Shown: positions 1 to 9,780 of the stretch, in pieces | How the letters are laid out: every line of letters begins with the position of its first letter | Numbering within the stretch: position 1 is the first letter of the stretch | Assembly (NCBI RefSeq): GCF_013201645.1 | Contig: NZ_CP053842.1 | Location: 1,426,001-1,490,000 of the forward strand | From: Campylobacter corcagiensis | GTDB taxonomy: Bacteria; Campylobacterota; Campylobacteria; Campylobacterales; Campylobacteraceae | DNA: 64,000 bases | Reading direction: 5' to 3' | Made by a program: the position numbers and the translations under genes | The notes under the pieces: model-generated | The model's input: the letters and a program-made list of their open reading frames with translations, nothing else | What the model was told of the DNA's origin: nothing | Database searches by the model: none

Positions 1-147
1 CTAGATGATGATAAAGAGATGCTAGAAAACCTTACTATAGCTAAGGTTGTTCACATTACTAGAGTTATTGATGATGGCAGGAAGCAAAGATTAAGATTAT
101 TAGGGAAATGTAATTTTAAAAGGAGTAGAAATAGCAATTGGCAATAA
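1..147 (+). CDS. C-terminal end of an unknown protein (partial)
   Basis: This frame is open from the window edge to a TAA at 145-147 and gives 48 residues. The other two plus-strand frames meet stops within the first 12 bases. The peptide is charged, acidic at first and then basic (the tail has R and K at most positions around KQRLRLLGK). I do not recognise the family. Its last codons overlap the proposed TTG start of the next gene at 138, which suggests one transcriptional unit with the two genes that follow. The call rests only on the open frame and the tight spacing. Confidence 0.45.
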   Translation, partial: LDDDKEMLENLTIAKVVHITRVIDDGRKQRLRLLGKCNFKRSRNSNWQ

Positions 148-488
148 AAGCTTTTATTTTATATATTTTTTGTGTATTTGCATTGTTTACCTTTAAGGAT
201 TTTAACTTAACAATTGAACAGATTATTTCTTTAGCGTTTCTTGCTTGGAGTTTTTTATTGTTTATGTTTTTATTTTTGTCTAGACTTATTAAGTATATTT
301 TTCCATTTTTTATAGGCAATAAAGTAACAGATGCTGATATCATATCTGCCAAAATTAAAATATCAAATTTAGATAAGCAGATACAATTATTAGAAGAAAA
401 GATAGAAAACATTGACCCAGTAGTTTTAACATTTATTGATAAAGAAAAACAGAAAACAGAAAACAGAAAAAGATTTGGCAGACTATAA
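138..488 (+). CDS. Hypothetical two-helix membrane protein with a coiled-coil tail
   Basis: The protein has 116 residues. Two hydrophobic segments (about residues 4-20 and 28-57) are followed by a charged, helical stretch (about 70-96, IKISNLDKQIQLLEEKIENI) that should form a coiled coil on one side of the membrane. The start is TTG at 138, the only possible start after in-frame stops at 126 and 132. An AAAAGGAG sequence lies 12 bases before it, which is rather far. The 3' end runs through three 7-base repeats, and another frame would give a different, very basic C-terminus ending at 534. No family is recognised. It sits between a truncated unknown gene and a nuclease gene on the same strand, so a role as membrane partner of that nuclease is possible but only inferred. 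Confidence 0.5.
   Translation: MAIKAFILYIFCVFALFTFKDFNLTIEQIISLAFLAWSFLLFMFLFLSRLIKYIFPFFIGNKVTDADIISAKIKISNLDKQIQLLEEKIENIDPVVLTFIDKEKQKTENRKRFGRL
446..466 (+). repeat. Three tandem copies of a 7-base unit (AAAACAG)
   Basis: Three perfect AAAACAG copies lie at 446-452, 453-459 and 460-466, inside the 3' end of the membrane protein gene, followed by a partial copy. Because 7 is not a multiple of 3, gain or loss of one copy changes the downstream frame. Loss of one copy would join the protein to a 20-codon basic tail ending with TAA at 532-534, seven bases before the next ATG. Confidence 0.7.
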
Positions 489-540
489 AAGAAGAAAATA
501 TTTTGCTAAAAAGAAACATAAAAAAAGGTGGTAAAATAAT

Positions 541-1473
541 ATGGCTTCAAAACGACATGTTTATAGAAATTTGCTAAAAACCATTAACGAAAAAAAAGAT
601 AAAATAAGTGAACTTCAAGAAAAGCTGGACTCTAGCTGCAAACACTCTATAAAAGGAGCTTTTTATAAACCATATCTCTGCTTAGAGTGTGCCAAAAAAT
701 TTGTAAGTTTTTGTAAAGAAAACAACTATAACTTAGATGTTTGTTTATACCGTGATGCAATTGACTCCATAGCTCAAGATGAAAAGATTAAAGCAGAAGC
801 GGAGTCTAAAAAAGCATATGAAGCAGAATTAGAGCGAATTAATAAAATAACCAAATATATGGCTTATAAGGAAAATCAATGGAATAATTGGCTCAATATT
901 TATAAAAACAAACAAAACCTAAGTTATGATGAAATAGGAAAAAGGTATGAAAGGTATGTTGGTTGGTATTTTGAGTGGGTTGATATGCCTAGAAAAAAAG
1001 TAACCTACAGAGGTATCCTTGAAGGTAAAAACGACTTAGGTGTTGACTTGGTAGTAGAGCCTAGTTACGATAAAGCAATATTAGTTCAATGCAAAATGTG
1101 GAATCAAGAAAAAGATATGAGATATGATATTTTAGCAAAACTACATATGGCTAGAGACCTATATAGACAGCAATACCCACATAAAAAAGAGATTAAACTA
1201 ATGCTGATTATCCAAAATGATAATCTAGATGAAAAAAGTAGAGAAATTTGTAAAAGGCTGAGAATTGAATACAACCCAAACATAAAATATAATGATGAAT
1301 ATCCTATGGTAAAATGTAATCTTGAAAGTAAAATTTATCATCTTCCAGATGACCCTCTTTATGATAAAATACATATGCACAAAAGTACCAGAAAATATGT
1401 AGCAACAATAAAAGAAGCTGAGGCACTAGGGTGCAGAAGACAAGAAGCAAGTATGCCAAATTTTATGAAATAA
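541..1473 (+). CDS. Mrr-like PD-(D/E)XK nuclease with C-terminal sunset-type domain
   Basis: The protein has 310 residues. Residues 15-30 look like a short coiled coil. A possible metal knuckle follows (C33, H35, C47, C50, C58). Residues 128-245 carry the signs of an Mrr/restriction-endonuclease fold: E137 in a YERYVGW helix, D169 in GVDL, and Q183-C-K185 closing the E-D-QxK active site. Residues 257-303 (YHLPDD, then EAEALGCRR) resemble the sunset domain often found at the end of bacterial nucleases. The ATG at 541 has AAAAGGTGG about 10 bases before it. A DNA-cleaving role, perhaps defence, is inferred from the fold. Partners would be the membrane protein and the unknown gene upstream. I am sure of the nuclease core and less sure of the biology. 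Confidence 0.72.
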   Translation: MASKRHVYRNLLKTINEKKDKISELQEKLDSSCKHSIKGAFYKPYLCLECAKKFVSFCKENNYNLDVCLYRDAIDSIAQDEKIKAEAESKKAYEAELERINKITKYMAYKENQWNNWLNIYKNKQNLSYDEIGKRYERYVGWYFEWVDMPRKKVTYRGILEGKNDLGVDLVVEPSYDKAILVQCKMWNQEKDMRYDILAKLHMARDLYRQQYPHKKEIKLMLIIQNDNLDEKSREICKRLRIEYNPNIKYNDEYPMVKCNLESKIYHLPDDPLYDKIHMHKSTRKYVATIKEAEALGCRRQEASMPNFMK

Positions 1474-1595
1474 CCATAAATAAACTTAATCATTAAGAAA
1501 TTTTAAAATTTAGCCCTTACTATACAATAGCTTTTAACACCCTTTTATGTTTCTATAAAAATAGAATTTATAAATAATTATCACTATAGAGCTTT

Positions 1596-2267
1596 TTAAA
1601 ATTCTATCTTATACCCAAGACCTGGAACATTTTTTATGGTTTCATTTCCGATCTTATCTCTAACTCTTTTTACAAAAGTTCTAATTGCAGTATCGTTTAC
1701 ATGCTCACCCAACCAAACATGCTTTTTTATATCTTCATGAAGCACTAAAGTGCCAATTCTTTCGACTAAAAGCATTACAAAAGCAAGCTCTTTTTTGGTC
1801 AAGGCTATCATTTCATCATTTTTATAAAGAGCTTTTGTTGAGAGATTAAATTTAAATCCATCTCCAAATTCCACATCATTTAAGGCATTTATCTTTCGTT
1901 TAGCAAGCTCGGCAATGGAAGCTAAAAGCTCATCCATATCAATCGGCTTTAAAAGATACTTATCCACACCAACGTCTATAGCTTTTAAGAGTTTTTCTTT
2001 TTCACTAAATGCACTTAAAACGATAATAGGCGTAGAACTTGAAATTTCTTTTATAGCTTTAGTCATATCAAGACCGTCCATTATAGGCATTGAGATATCA
2101 GTTACGACAATGTGCGGGGTGTATTTCTTAAATTTCTTAACACCCTCACTGCCGTGCTGAGCTGTTATAATCTCACCAAAAGAGCTCTCAAGTGCTTCAG
2201 CCATTGAATCTCTAATGTTTTTCTCATCTTCAACAATCATTACTTTTAAATTTTTCAACTCACTCAT
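1596..2267 (-). CDS. OmpR-family response regulator
   Basis: The 223-residue protein has a receiver domain (about 7-122) with the acidic pocket at E13/D14, phospho-acceptor D57 in VVTDISMP, and K107 in LLKPID. A winged-helix DNA-binding domain follows (about 130-222) and ends with the usual GLGYKIEF strand. It would bind DNA when phosphorylated by the kinase encoded just upstream, whose stop overlaps this start by four bases, so the two are translationally coupled. Full length for the family. The regulated genes cannot be read from the sequence. Confidence 0.9.
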   Translation of the reverse strand: MSELKNLKVMIVEDEKNIRDSMAEALESSFGEIITAQHGSEGVKKFKKYTPHIVVTDISMPIMDGLDMTKAIKEISSSTPIIVLSAFSEKEKLLKAIDVGVDKYLLKPIDMDELLASIAELAKRKINALNDVEFGDGFKFNLSTKALYKNDEMIALTKKELAFVMLLVERIGTLVLHEDIKKHVWLGEHVNDTAIRTFVKRVRDKIGNETIKNVPGLGYKIEF

Positions 2268-3481
2268 TCCTTCTCCTTTTTAGGTATTGTAATATCAAAT
2301 TTGACTCCATCTTCAAAATTTTTAGCCACTATGCTTCCTTTTAAATTCTCTATTATCATTTTACAAATATATAGTCCAAGCCCAGTTCCGCTACTTTTAT
2401 GCTTAGTAGTAAAATATGGCTCGAAAATTTTATCTAGTATTTTAGAACTTATTGCATTTCCTTTGTTGCAAACCGAAAAATATACATATGATAAGTCCTG
2501 CTTTGCTGAAATTTTAATCCACTTCTCATCCAAATCACTCATAGCATCTTTTGCGTTTGTTATAAGGTTCATCAAAACCTGAAAAAACTCGCTTTTAATG
2601 CCATAAATCTTAAGATCATCATCGATATCCAAATCAAGGTCAATTCGCTCTTTTTGGATAGTTGACTTTAACATAGCTATGGTTTCCTCGGCAACTTCTT
2701 TTACATTGAAATAGTTTTTTTCCTTGTCGGAGCGGAAGAAATTTCTAAAATCATCTATGGTATTTGACATATTTTTTATCAAAATTTTAGCATGTTCATA
2801 AATTTCAAGAAATTTATCCTCATCTTTGGCACTTTGCTTCATTTTAAATAGATCAATGCTTAGTTCACTTAAAGGCTGTCTCCATTGATGAGCAATATTT
2901 CCTATCATTTCACCCATACTAGCAAGCTTTGCTTGTTGGGCTAAAAGGCGGTTTTTCTCTTCATTTTTAGCTATCTCTTCAGCTACTCTTGCCTCAAGTC
3001 CTGAGTTTAACTCTTTTAGCTCTCTAGTTTGCTCAGCGACCTTTTTTTCAAGAGATAAATTTAGCTCTTTTAGCTCATTTTTAGTCTGAGTAAGACGCTC
3101 ATTTAAACTAATAACTTCGGTTATATCATATCTTAAAGCAACAAATTCCTCTATATCGCCGCTCTCATCAAGAATAGGAATTATAGTTGCGTTTAGATAA
3201 AAAGTAGAACCATCTTTAGCTCTATTTTTAACAATTCCTTTATAAACTTTTTTACTTAAAATAGTACTCCATAAATTCTCAAATACCTTTGGGCTAACAT
3301 CTGGATGACGAACGATGTTGTGTGGTTGACCAAGAAGTTCGTCTCTTGTGTATTTGCTAATGTTACAAAATTCATCATTTACAAAAGTTATAGTGCCGTT
3401 AATGTCTGTTTTTGAGACTATATTACTTGCATCGATAGCATCTTGATACTGCTTCAAACGGCTTTGACTTCTATCCACCAT
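2264..3481 (-). CDS. PAS-domain sensor histidine kinase
   Basis: The protein has 405 residues. A PAS domain (about 10-122) is followed by a long coiled coil (about 122-185), a HisKA helix with the phospho-accepting H198 in NIAHQWRQPL, and a HATPase_c domain with the N box (NLITNAKDA) and G box (GTGLGL). There is no membrane segment or signal peptide, so it is a cytoplasmic sensor, as with other PAS kinases that read redox or metabolic state. It pairs with the response regulator gene that overlaps its end. The ATG at 3481 is only two bases from AAAGGA. The GTG one codon later is five bases from the same site and may be the true start. Confidence 0.9.
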   Translation of the reverse strand: MVDRSQSRLKQYQDAIDASNIVSKTDINGTITFVNDEFCNISKYTRDELLGQPHNIVRHPDVSPKVFENLWSTILSKKVYKGIVKNRAKDGSTFYLNATIIPILDESGDIEEFVALRYDITEVISLNERLTQTKNELKELNLSLEKKVAEQTRELKELNSGLEARVAEEIAKNEEKNRLLAQQAKLASMGEMIGNIAHQWRQPLSELSIDLFKMKQSAKDEDKFLEIYEHAKILIKNMSNTIDDFRNFFRSDKEKNYFNVKEVAEETIAMLKSTIQKERIDLDLDIDDDLKIYGIKSEFFQVLMNLITNAKDAMSDLDEKWIKISAKQDLSYVYFSVCNKGNAISSKILDKIFEPYFTTKHKSSGTGLGLYICKMIIENLKGSIVAKNFEDGVKFDITIPKKEKE

Positions 3482-3575
3482 ATTCCTTTATAAAATATTT
3501 TCGTATAAATATAGTAAAATATCGCTTTAAAAAAGATAAAAAAGTAACAAATTCTAAAAATTATAATAAATTTAG

Positions 3576-4238
3576 TTATTTTATAGCCAAAAATCCACCA
3601 TACATGCTATAAATTCCATACGCCATAACGATAATTGCTGATACAAAAAGCATGGTTTTTTGAAATTTAGAGTTTAAAAAATTTGAGATAAAAGATAAAA
3701 AAAGAAGTGATGGCAAAGTAGAAATTCCAAAAAGAGTCATTATTATAACCCCTTTTATCACGCTACCACTTAACATAGCCATAGCTATAAATGTATAAAC
3801 TAGCCCACACGGTATAAGTCCATTTAAAAACCCAAGCGCTCCAAAAGCTATAAGAGAGTCTTTGGCGGCTAGATTTCTAAAAGGTTTTGCTATAAATTTG
3901 CTCCAAATTTTATCATTTTCTAAAAATTTTAAAATTTCTCCCCTTTTTATAAGAGCGTAGCCGATAAAAACTAAAAAAACGCCTATAAAAAAGTGAAAAT
4001 ACCCCATAAATTTAGATGTGATTGTAAACAAATAGCCAAAATATCCAGCGATTAAACCTAAAATAGCATAAGCAAAAACGCGTGAAATTTGATAGACAAA
4101 AGAGTAGATGAAGGCTAGTTTTTTTGTTTTAGAATTTAACTTTGCGCTATAAGCTACAACAAAGCCACCACACATTGCAATGCAGTGGCTAAGACTTAGC
4201 ATAAAAGCCATAGGCACAACAGCTAAAATTTCACTCAA
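3576..4238 (-). CDS. TauE/SafE-type (UreH-like) membrane protein
   Basis: The 220-residue protein has about six transmembrane helices. It carries the two cysteine-containing half-repeat motifs of the UreH/TauE-like family: SHCIAMCGGF near the N-terminus and NGLIPCGLVY near the middle. Relatives are variously called sulfite exporters or metal and cytochrome-assembly proteins. The paired C-x3-C and P-C motifs within membrane helices fit metal or thiol handling better than a plain exporter, but that is inference. Its first four bases overlap the end of the DUF507 gene upstream, so the two are probably co-translated. Confidence 0.75.
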   Translation of the reverse strand: MSEILAVVPMAFMLSLSHCIAMCGGFVVAYSAKLNSKTKKLAFIYSFVYQISRVFAYAILGLIAGYFGYLFTITSKFMGYFHFFIGVFLVFIGYALIKRGEILKFLENDKIWSKFIAKPFRNLAAKDSLIAFGALGFLNGLIPCGLVYTFIAMAMLSGSVIKGVIIMTLFGISTLPSLLFLSFISNFLNSKFQKTMLFVSAIIVMAYGIYSMYGGFLAIK

Positions 4239-4786
4239 TACGCCCCTCTTTTTCTAAGTTCATCTTGATACATTTTCTCAAATACCAAATCATACTCATC
4301 AGTTCCTGGTATGAGTTTTCTAGTGCCATTTGCTATTTTATCAGCTACTATATCCTCTATCTCTTCAAAATTCTTAAGATAATCAGCAATTGCTTGATAT
4401 ATAATATTTTTGGCTCTATTTTCTGAAACGCTATAATCAATTAGATTTTTCTTCCAAGCAAGTTCTAGTATAGCGTGAGATAAAGCGTTATATCTATCTT
4501 CGTGGCTTAAAATAAAACCACTCTCTTCAGCTAAACGCCTTTTAACCATCCAAAATATATTTCGCCTATCAACACCAAGGCTTTCCATATCATCTTCATT
4601 TTCTTCTAAAAGTTCATTTGTTCTCTCGTCCAAAGCTCTTTCTTCTTGAGCATTTTCTAAAAGTACACTATTTGCAACATCAGCAACACTTTCTATACCA
4701 CCGCTAAATTTAATAAAGCCAGAATTTAGCATATCAATAGCGATTTTTCTTGCTACATAAGGTATGTGTGGATTTTTTATACGCAT
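4235..4786 (-). CDS. DUF507 family protein, two tandem copies
   Basis: The protein has 183 residues and no signal peptide or membrane helix. It matches the DUF507 family from memory of its opening (MRIKNPHIPYVARKIA) and acidic middle. It appears to hold two related halves (about 1-90 and 105-183), each with a long helix, an acidic linker and a conserved basic end. The function of the family is unknown. An AAAGGAG sequence precedes the ATG, and only 11 bases separate it from purA, so it is read with purA in one operon. Confidence 0.8.
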   Translation of the reverse strand: MRIKNPHIPYVARKIAIDMLNSGFIKFSGGIESVADVANSVLLENAQEERALDERTNELLEENEDDMESLGVDRRNIFWMVKRRLAEESGFILSHEDRYNALSHAILELAWKKNLIDYSVSENRAKNIIYQAIADYLKNFEEIEDIVADKIANGTRKLIPGTDEYDLVFEKMYQDELRKRGAY

Positions 4787-4797
4787 TGGCTCTCCTT

Positions 4798-6898
<2,101 letters not shown>

Positions 6899-6942
6899 CT
6901 ACGCCTCCAAATTTTTAAAACATAAGGATACCAAAATTTTCC

Positions 6943-8031
6943 TTACTTGTTGTTAAACCCTATATCTTTATAGATCATAAAATTACCCTTGCCTTGAAGC
7001 TTTGCCATATACATAGCTCTATCTGCTCTTTTTAAAAGCTCTTTAAAGCCAATATTATTTTCTGCTGAGTATATAGCAACTCCGATACTTAAAGATGTAC
7101 CGATTTGTAAATTATTTGCTATATCAAATTTAGTTTTTCCAACATTTAAAATTTCTAAAATCTTTCTTTCAAGCTGGATATCATCTCTGATATTTGATAA
7201 AACGATTCCAAACTCATCACCTGAAAATCTAGCAAATATATCATTTTTGCTAAGAGAAGTTTTTATCTTAAAAGATATAAGCTTTAAAAACTCATCGCCA
7301 ATGGCATGACCATATGTATCATTCAAACTTTTAAAATCATCAAAATCAATAAACAAAAGTGCCATTTTTTTGCCATACTGCATCTTTGTTTTATTCATCT
7401 CATTTGTAAGTAAGCTCTCAAAATGCCTTCTATTTGGTAGTTTTGTAAGAGCATCATAGTAGGCTATCTCTTCTAGATTTTTTATACGCTTTGTATACTC
7501 CTTAAGTGGATAAAAAATACCAAGATATTTTTTTGGCTTACAGGTTAACTCTTTTAGTGTTAAAATTTGTAAAATTTCACTACCACTACTATCTAGTGAT
7601 ATAAACTCTCCTTGCCAAAAACCAACTCTTCTTAGTTCTTTATATATTATCTCTTCTAGCGGCATTGGTTTATCTTTAAAGATAACTTTTTCACCTAGAA
7701 TTGTCTCTTTTTTGTAGTTTGTTGATTTTAAAAAAACTTCATTTATATGTGTTACTTTGCCATCTTTATCTGTTATAAAAATCGCATCGTGAGAGTAGTT
7801 AAAAATAGCATCTAGAAGCCTTATAGGAAATAAACTTTGATAAAATTTTATAATATACAATAGCAACAGTAGTGCCAAAAGTATATATATAAAAACAAGT
7901 TTTTGTGAAATAAAATAATTCTCATAAGATGAGATAACGAAAACTATCAAAATAATAAGCAAAACAGATACTACTAGATAGGCTATGCTTTTAAATATAA
8001 AAGATCTATATAAATTCAAGGCGTGCTCCAT
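6943..8031 (-). CDS. Membrane-bound PAS-GGDEF diguanylate cyclase
   Basis: Two transmembrane helices (about 12-38 and 43-60) lead into a PAS domain (about 75-180) and a GGDEF domain (about 190-360). The active-site loop reads SGDEF in FARFSGDEFG, a variant accepted by active cyclases. No RxxD inhibitory motif is obvious. The enzyme would make cyclic di-GMP from GTP in response to a PAS signal. The frame extends upstream through the tRNA-Sec gene, so that part cannot be coding. The first ATG after the tRNA is at 8031, one base past its CCA. A TTG at 8019 has GGAG six bases before it and may be the real start. Confidence 0.88.
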   Translation of the reverse strand: MEHALNLYRSFIFKSIAYLVVSVLLIILIVFVISSYENYFISQKLVFIYILLALLLLLYIIKFYQSLFPIRLLDAIFNYSHDAIFITDKDGKVTHINEVFLKSTNYKKETILGEKVIFKDKPMPLEEIIYKELRRVGFWQGEFISLDSSGSEILQILTLKELTCKPKKYLGIFYPLKEYTKRIKNLEEIAYYDALTKLPNRRHFESLLTNEMNKTKMQYGKKMALLFIDFDDFKSLNDTYGHAIGDEFLKLISFKIKTSLSKNDIFARFSGDEFGIVLSNIRDDIQLERKILEILNVGKTKFDIANNLQIGTSLSIGVAIYSAENNIGFKELLKRADRAMYMAKLQGKGNFMIYKDIGFNNK

Positions 8032-8032
8032 A

Positions 8033-8130
8033 TGGCGAGAGAGTGAAGGAATCGAACCTCCCACGAAACGGTCAACCGCTCCAACATCGGATTTGAAGTC
8101 CGTGAACGCCACCAGGTCGTTATACTCTCC
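8033..8130 (-). tRNA. selC: Selenocysteine tRNA (anticodon UCA)
   Basis: The 98-base transcript starts GGAGAGTATAACG, has the anticodon stem-loop GGACTTCAAATCC with UCA as anticodon, a long variable arm and the T-loop GGTTCGATTCC. It ends with a closing acceptor strand, discriminator G and an encoded CCA. Length, long extra arm and UCA anticodon together identify tRNA-Sec. It inserts selenocysteine at in-frame UGA codons, two of which lie in this window (fdhA and selD). The diguanylate cyclase gene follows almost without a gap. Confidence 0.95.
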
Positions 8131-8205
8131 ATTTAAATATAAAATAATATTATACTAAATTTATCCATAAATTTAGATAAATTTAGTATTTTAAAGGCAC
8201 TAAAT

Positions 8206-8928
8206 TTACTCTCTTATAGCTTTTTGTCTTTGCAAGTAGTACATATCTCTTGAAAAGGCATAAGGATCATTTTTGAGTTTTAAGGCGTTGTAGGGATCAA
8301 GCTGTGTTGAAAACTCATTTAGTTTTTTGCCACCACCTACGCCATATCTTGTAGGATCATCATTAATATAACCTATTGGATTTGCAAAATAGTCACCAAC
8401 AAGCCCTAAACTATCTCTAAAATTAGAGTGCCCTAAAATCGGCCAAACAATGTGCGGTCCACTAGAAATTCCCCAAACCCCTAAAGTTTGACCAAAATCT
8501 TCACTGTATCTTGGCATATTAAAATGCAAACTTGCTGCATCACTAAAGCCAGCAAAACCAAGCGTTGTATTTATTAAAAAACGCTTTGTCTCGCCCCATG
8601 AGCCATTTAAATCTCCTTGTAAAAGATTGTTTAAAAGCCTTACTGGATATAAAAGATTATCAAAAAAATTTAAAAAAGCTCCTTGAATAGGATCTGGCAC
8701 AACATAATCATATCCAAAAGCTATAGGGTAAAAAAGATAGTCATAAAACGCGCCATTTACTGCAGTAATGACGCGGTTATACTCTTCAAATGGATCATAA
8801 ACTTCTATGTTTTGGTTAATTTCATGGTCTGTTTTATTAGTGTAAAGCATAATATCTGTAGTAGCATCAATAATATCTGCATTTAAAATTCCAAAAAATA
8901 GAGCTAAACTTACAATAACTCTTTTCAC
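8206..8928 (-). CDS. mlaA: MlaA-type outer-membrane phospholipid protein
   Basis: The 240-residue protein has an N-terminal signal sequence (cleavage probably after about residue 17, near LNA) and the MlaA/VacJ core: DPFEEYNR, the hydrophobic DNLLYPVRLLNNLLQGD segment, RFLINTTLGFAGFSD, EDFGQTLGVWG and GPHIVWPILGHSN. MlaA removes mislocalised phospholipid from the outer leaflet of the outer membrane and passes it to the Mla ABC system. Many members are lipoproteins, but this one contains no cysteine at all, so it cannot be lipidated. Its start overlaps the end of thiM by four bases. Confidence 0.87.
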   Translation of the reverse strand: MKRVIVSLALFFGILNADIIDATTDIMLYTNKTDHEINQNIEVYDPFEEYNRVITAVNGAFYDYLFYPIAFGYDYVVPDPIQGAFLNFFDNLLYPVRLLNNLLQGDLNGSWGETKRFLINTTLGFAGFSDAASLHFNMPRYSEDFGQTLGVWGISSGPHIVWPILGHSNFRDSLGLVGDYFANPIGYINDDPTRYGVGGGKKLNEFSTQLDPYNALKLKNDPYAFSRDMYYLQRQKAIRE

Positions 8929-9737
8929 TCAATCTCCTCAAATTTTGCTAAATCTTCGATCTTATCATCGCTCATTTTATAAATTTCATCTATTAAGTTT
9001 TGCTTAAATGTCATATTTCCTACTTTGGTAAGGACGTTTTTTTGTTTAGCCAAATCACCTGCTACACCATTACAGCAAACCGCCATCAAAGCAGCTTTAA
9101 GTGGCATATCTTTATTTGCACAAACAAATGCAGCTATAAGACCAGCTAAGATACAACCACTTCCTGAAAACTCTGCCATCATAGAGTTGCCGTTTTTACA
9201 AATATAAGTTGTATTCTCATCTGAGATGATGTCCGTTTGACCAGTTATAACAATAATAGCGCCTGTTTTAGTGGCTAAATTTCTAGCTATGAAAGCTATA
9301 TTTTCTAAGCTCTCATCTTTATCTTTATCGCTTATATCAACGCCTTTTGAGCTACTTTTAAGATCATTTAAAAATTTAATCTCAGATAAATTTCCTTTTA
9401 TCACACTAAATCTAAACTCTTTTAAAAGCTCTTTTGCAACACTACTTCTAAATTTACTAACTGAAGCGCCAACTGGGTCAAGAACGGTTATTTTATCATC
9501 TAAATTTGCCTGTTTAAGTGAAGCTTTCATAGATTTAACGGTTCTTTCATTTAGTGTTCCAAGATTGATAACCAAAGCATCGCTTATCTTAGTTATTTCA
9601 GCTACTTCATTTATATCATCAGCCATGATAGGGCTTGCACCACAAGCAATAATCGCGTTTGCAACATCATTTACAGTAACATAATTTGTTATGCAGTGAA
9701 TAAGTGGATTTTTAGCTCTTAAATTTTGAACAAACAT
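8925..9737 (-). CDS. thiM: Hydroxyethylthiazole kinase
   Basis: The 270-residue protein phosphorylates 4-methyl-5-(2-hydroxyethyl)thiazole with ATP, the salvage entry to the thiazole half of thiamine. Family signs are the opening NPLIHCITNYVTVNDVANA, GASPIMADD, VLDPVGAS and the C-terminal nucleotide/anion loop GSGCILAGLIAAF with its catalytic cysteine. Length is normal (about 260-270). No other thiamine gene is adjacent and the short upstream gap shows no room for a TPP riboswitch. It is co-oriented with the glycosyltransferase gene 43 bases upstream. Confidence 0.94.
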   Translation of the reverse strand: MFVQNLRAKNPLIHCITNYVTVNDVANAIIACGASPIMADDINEVAEITKISDALVINLGTLNERTVKSMKASLKQANLDDKITVLDPVGASVSKFRSSVAKELLKEFRFSVIKGNLSEIKFLNDLKSSSKGVDISDKDKDESLENIAFIARNLATKTGAIIVITGQTDIISDENTTYICKNGNSMMAEFSGSGCILAGLIAAFVCANKDMPLKAALMAVCCNGVAGDLAKQKNVLTKVGNMTFKQNLIDEIYKMSDDKIEDLAKFEEIE

Positions 9738-9780
9738 AATACATCCTTAAAAAGGTAAATTCTAGCTAAATTTAGTAAAT

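Noticed and set aside
138-488. Long minus-strand frame opposite the membrane protein gene (116-412)
   Set aside because: It has no ribosome site and low-complexity composition, and it lies against a better candidate on the plus strand.
8032-8112. Longer N-terminus for the diguanylate cyclase
   Set aside because: The added codons lie inside the tRNA-Sec gene.
9738-9780. TPP riboswitch before thiM
   Set aside because: Only 43 bases separate thiM from the gene upstream, too short for this riboswitch, and no matching motif is seen.
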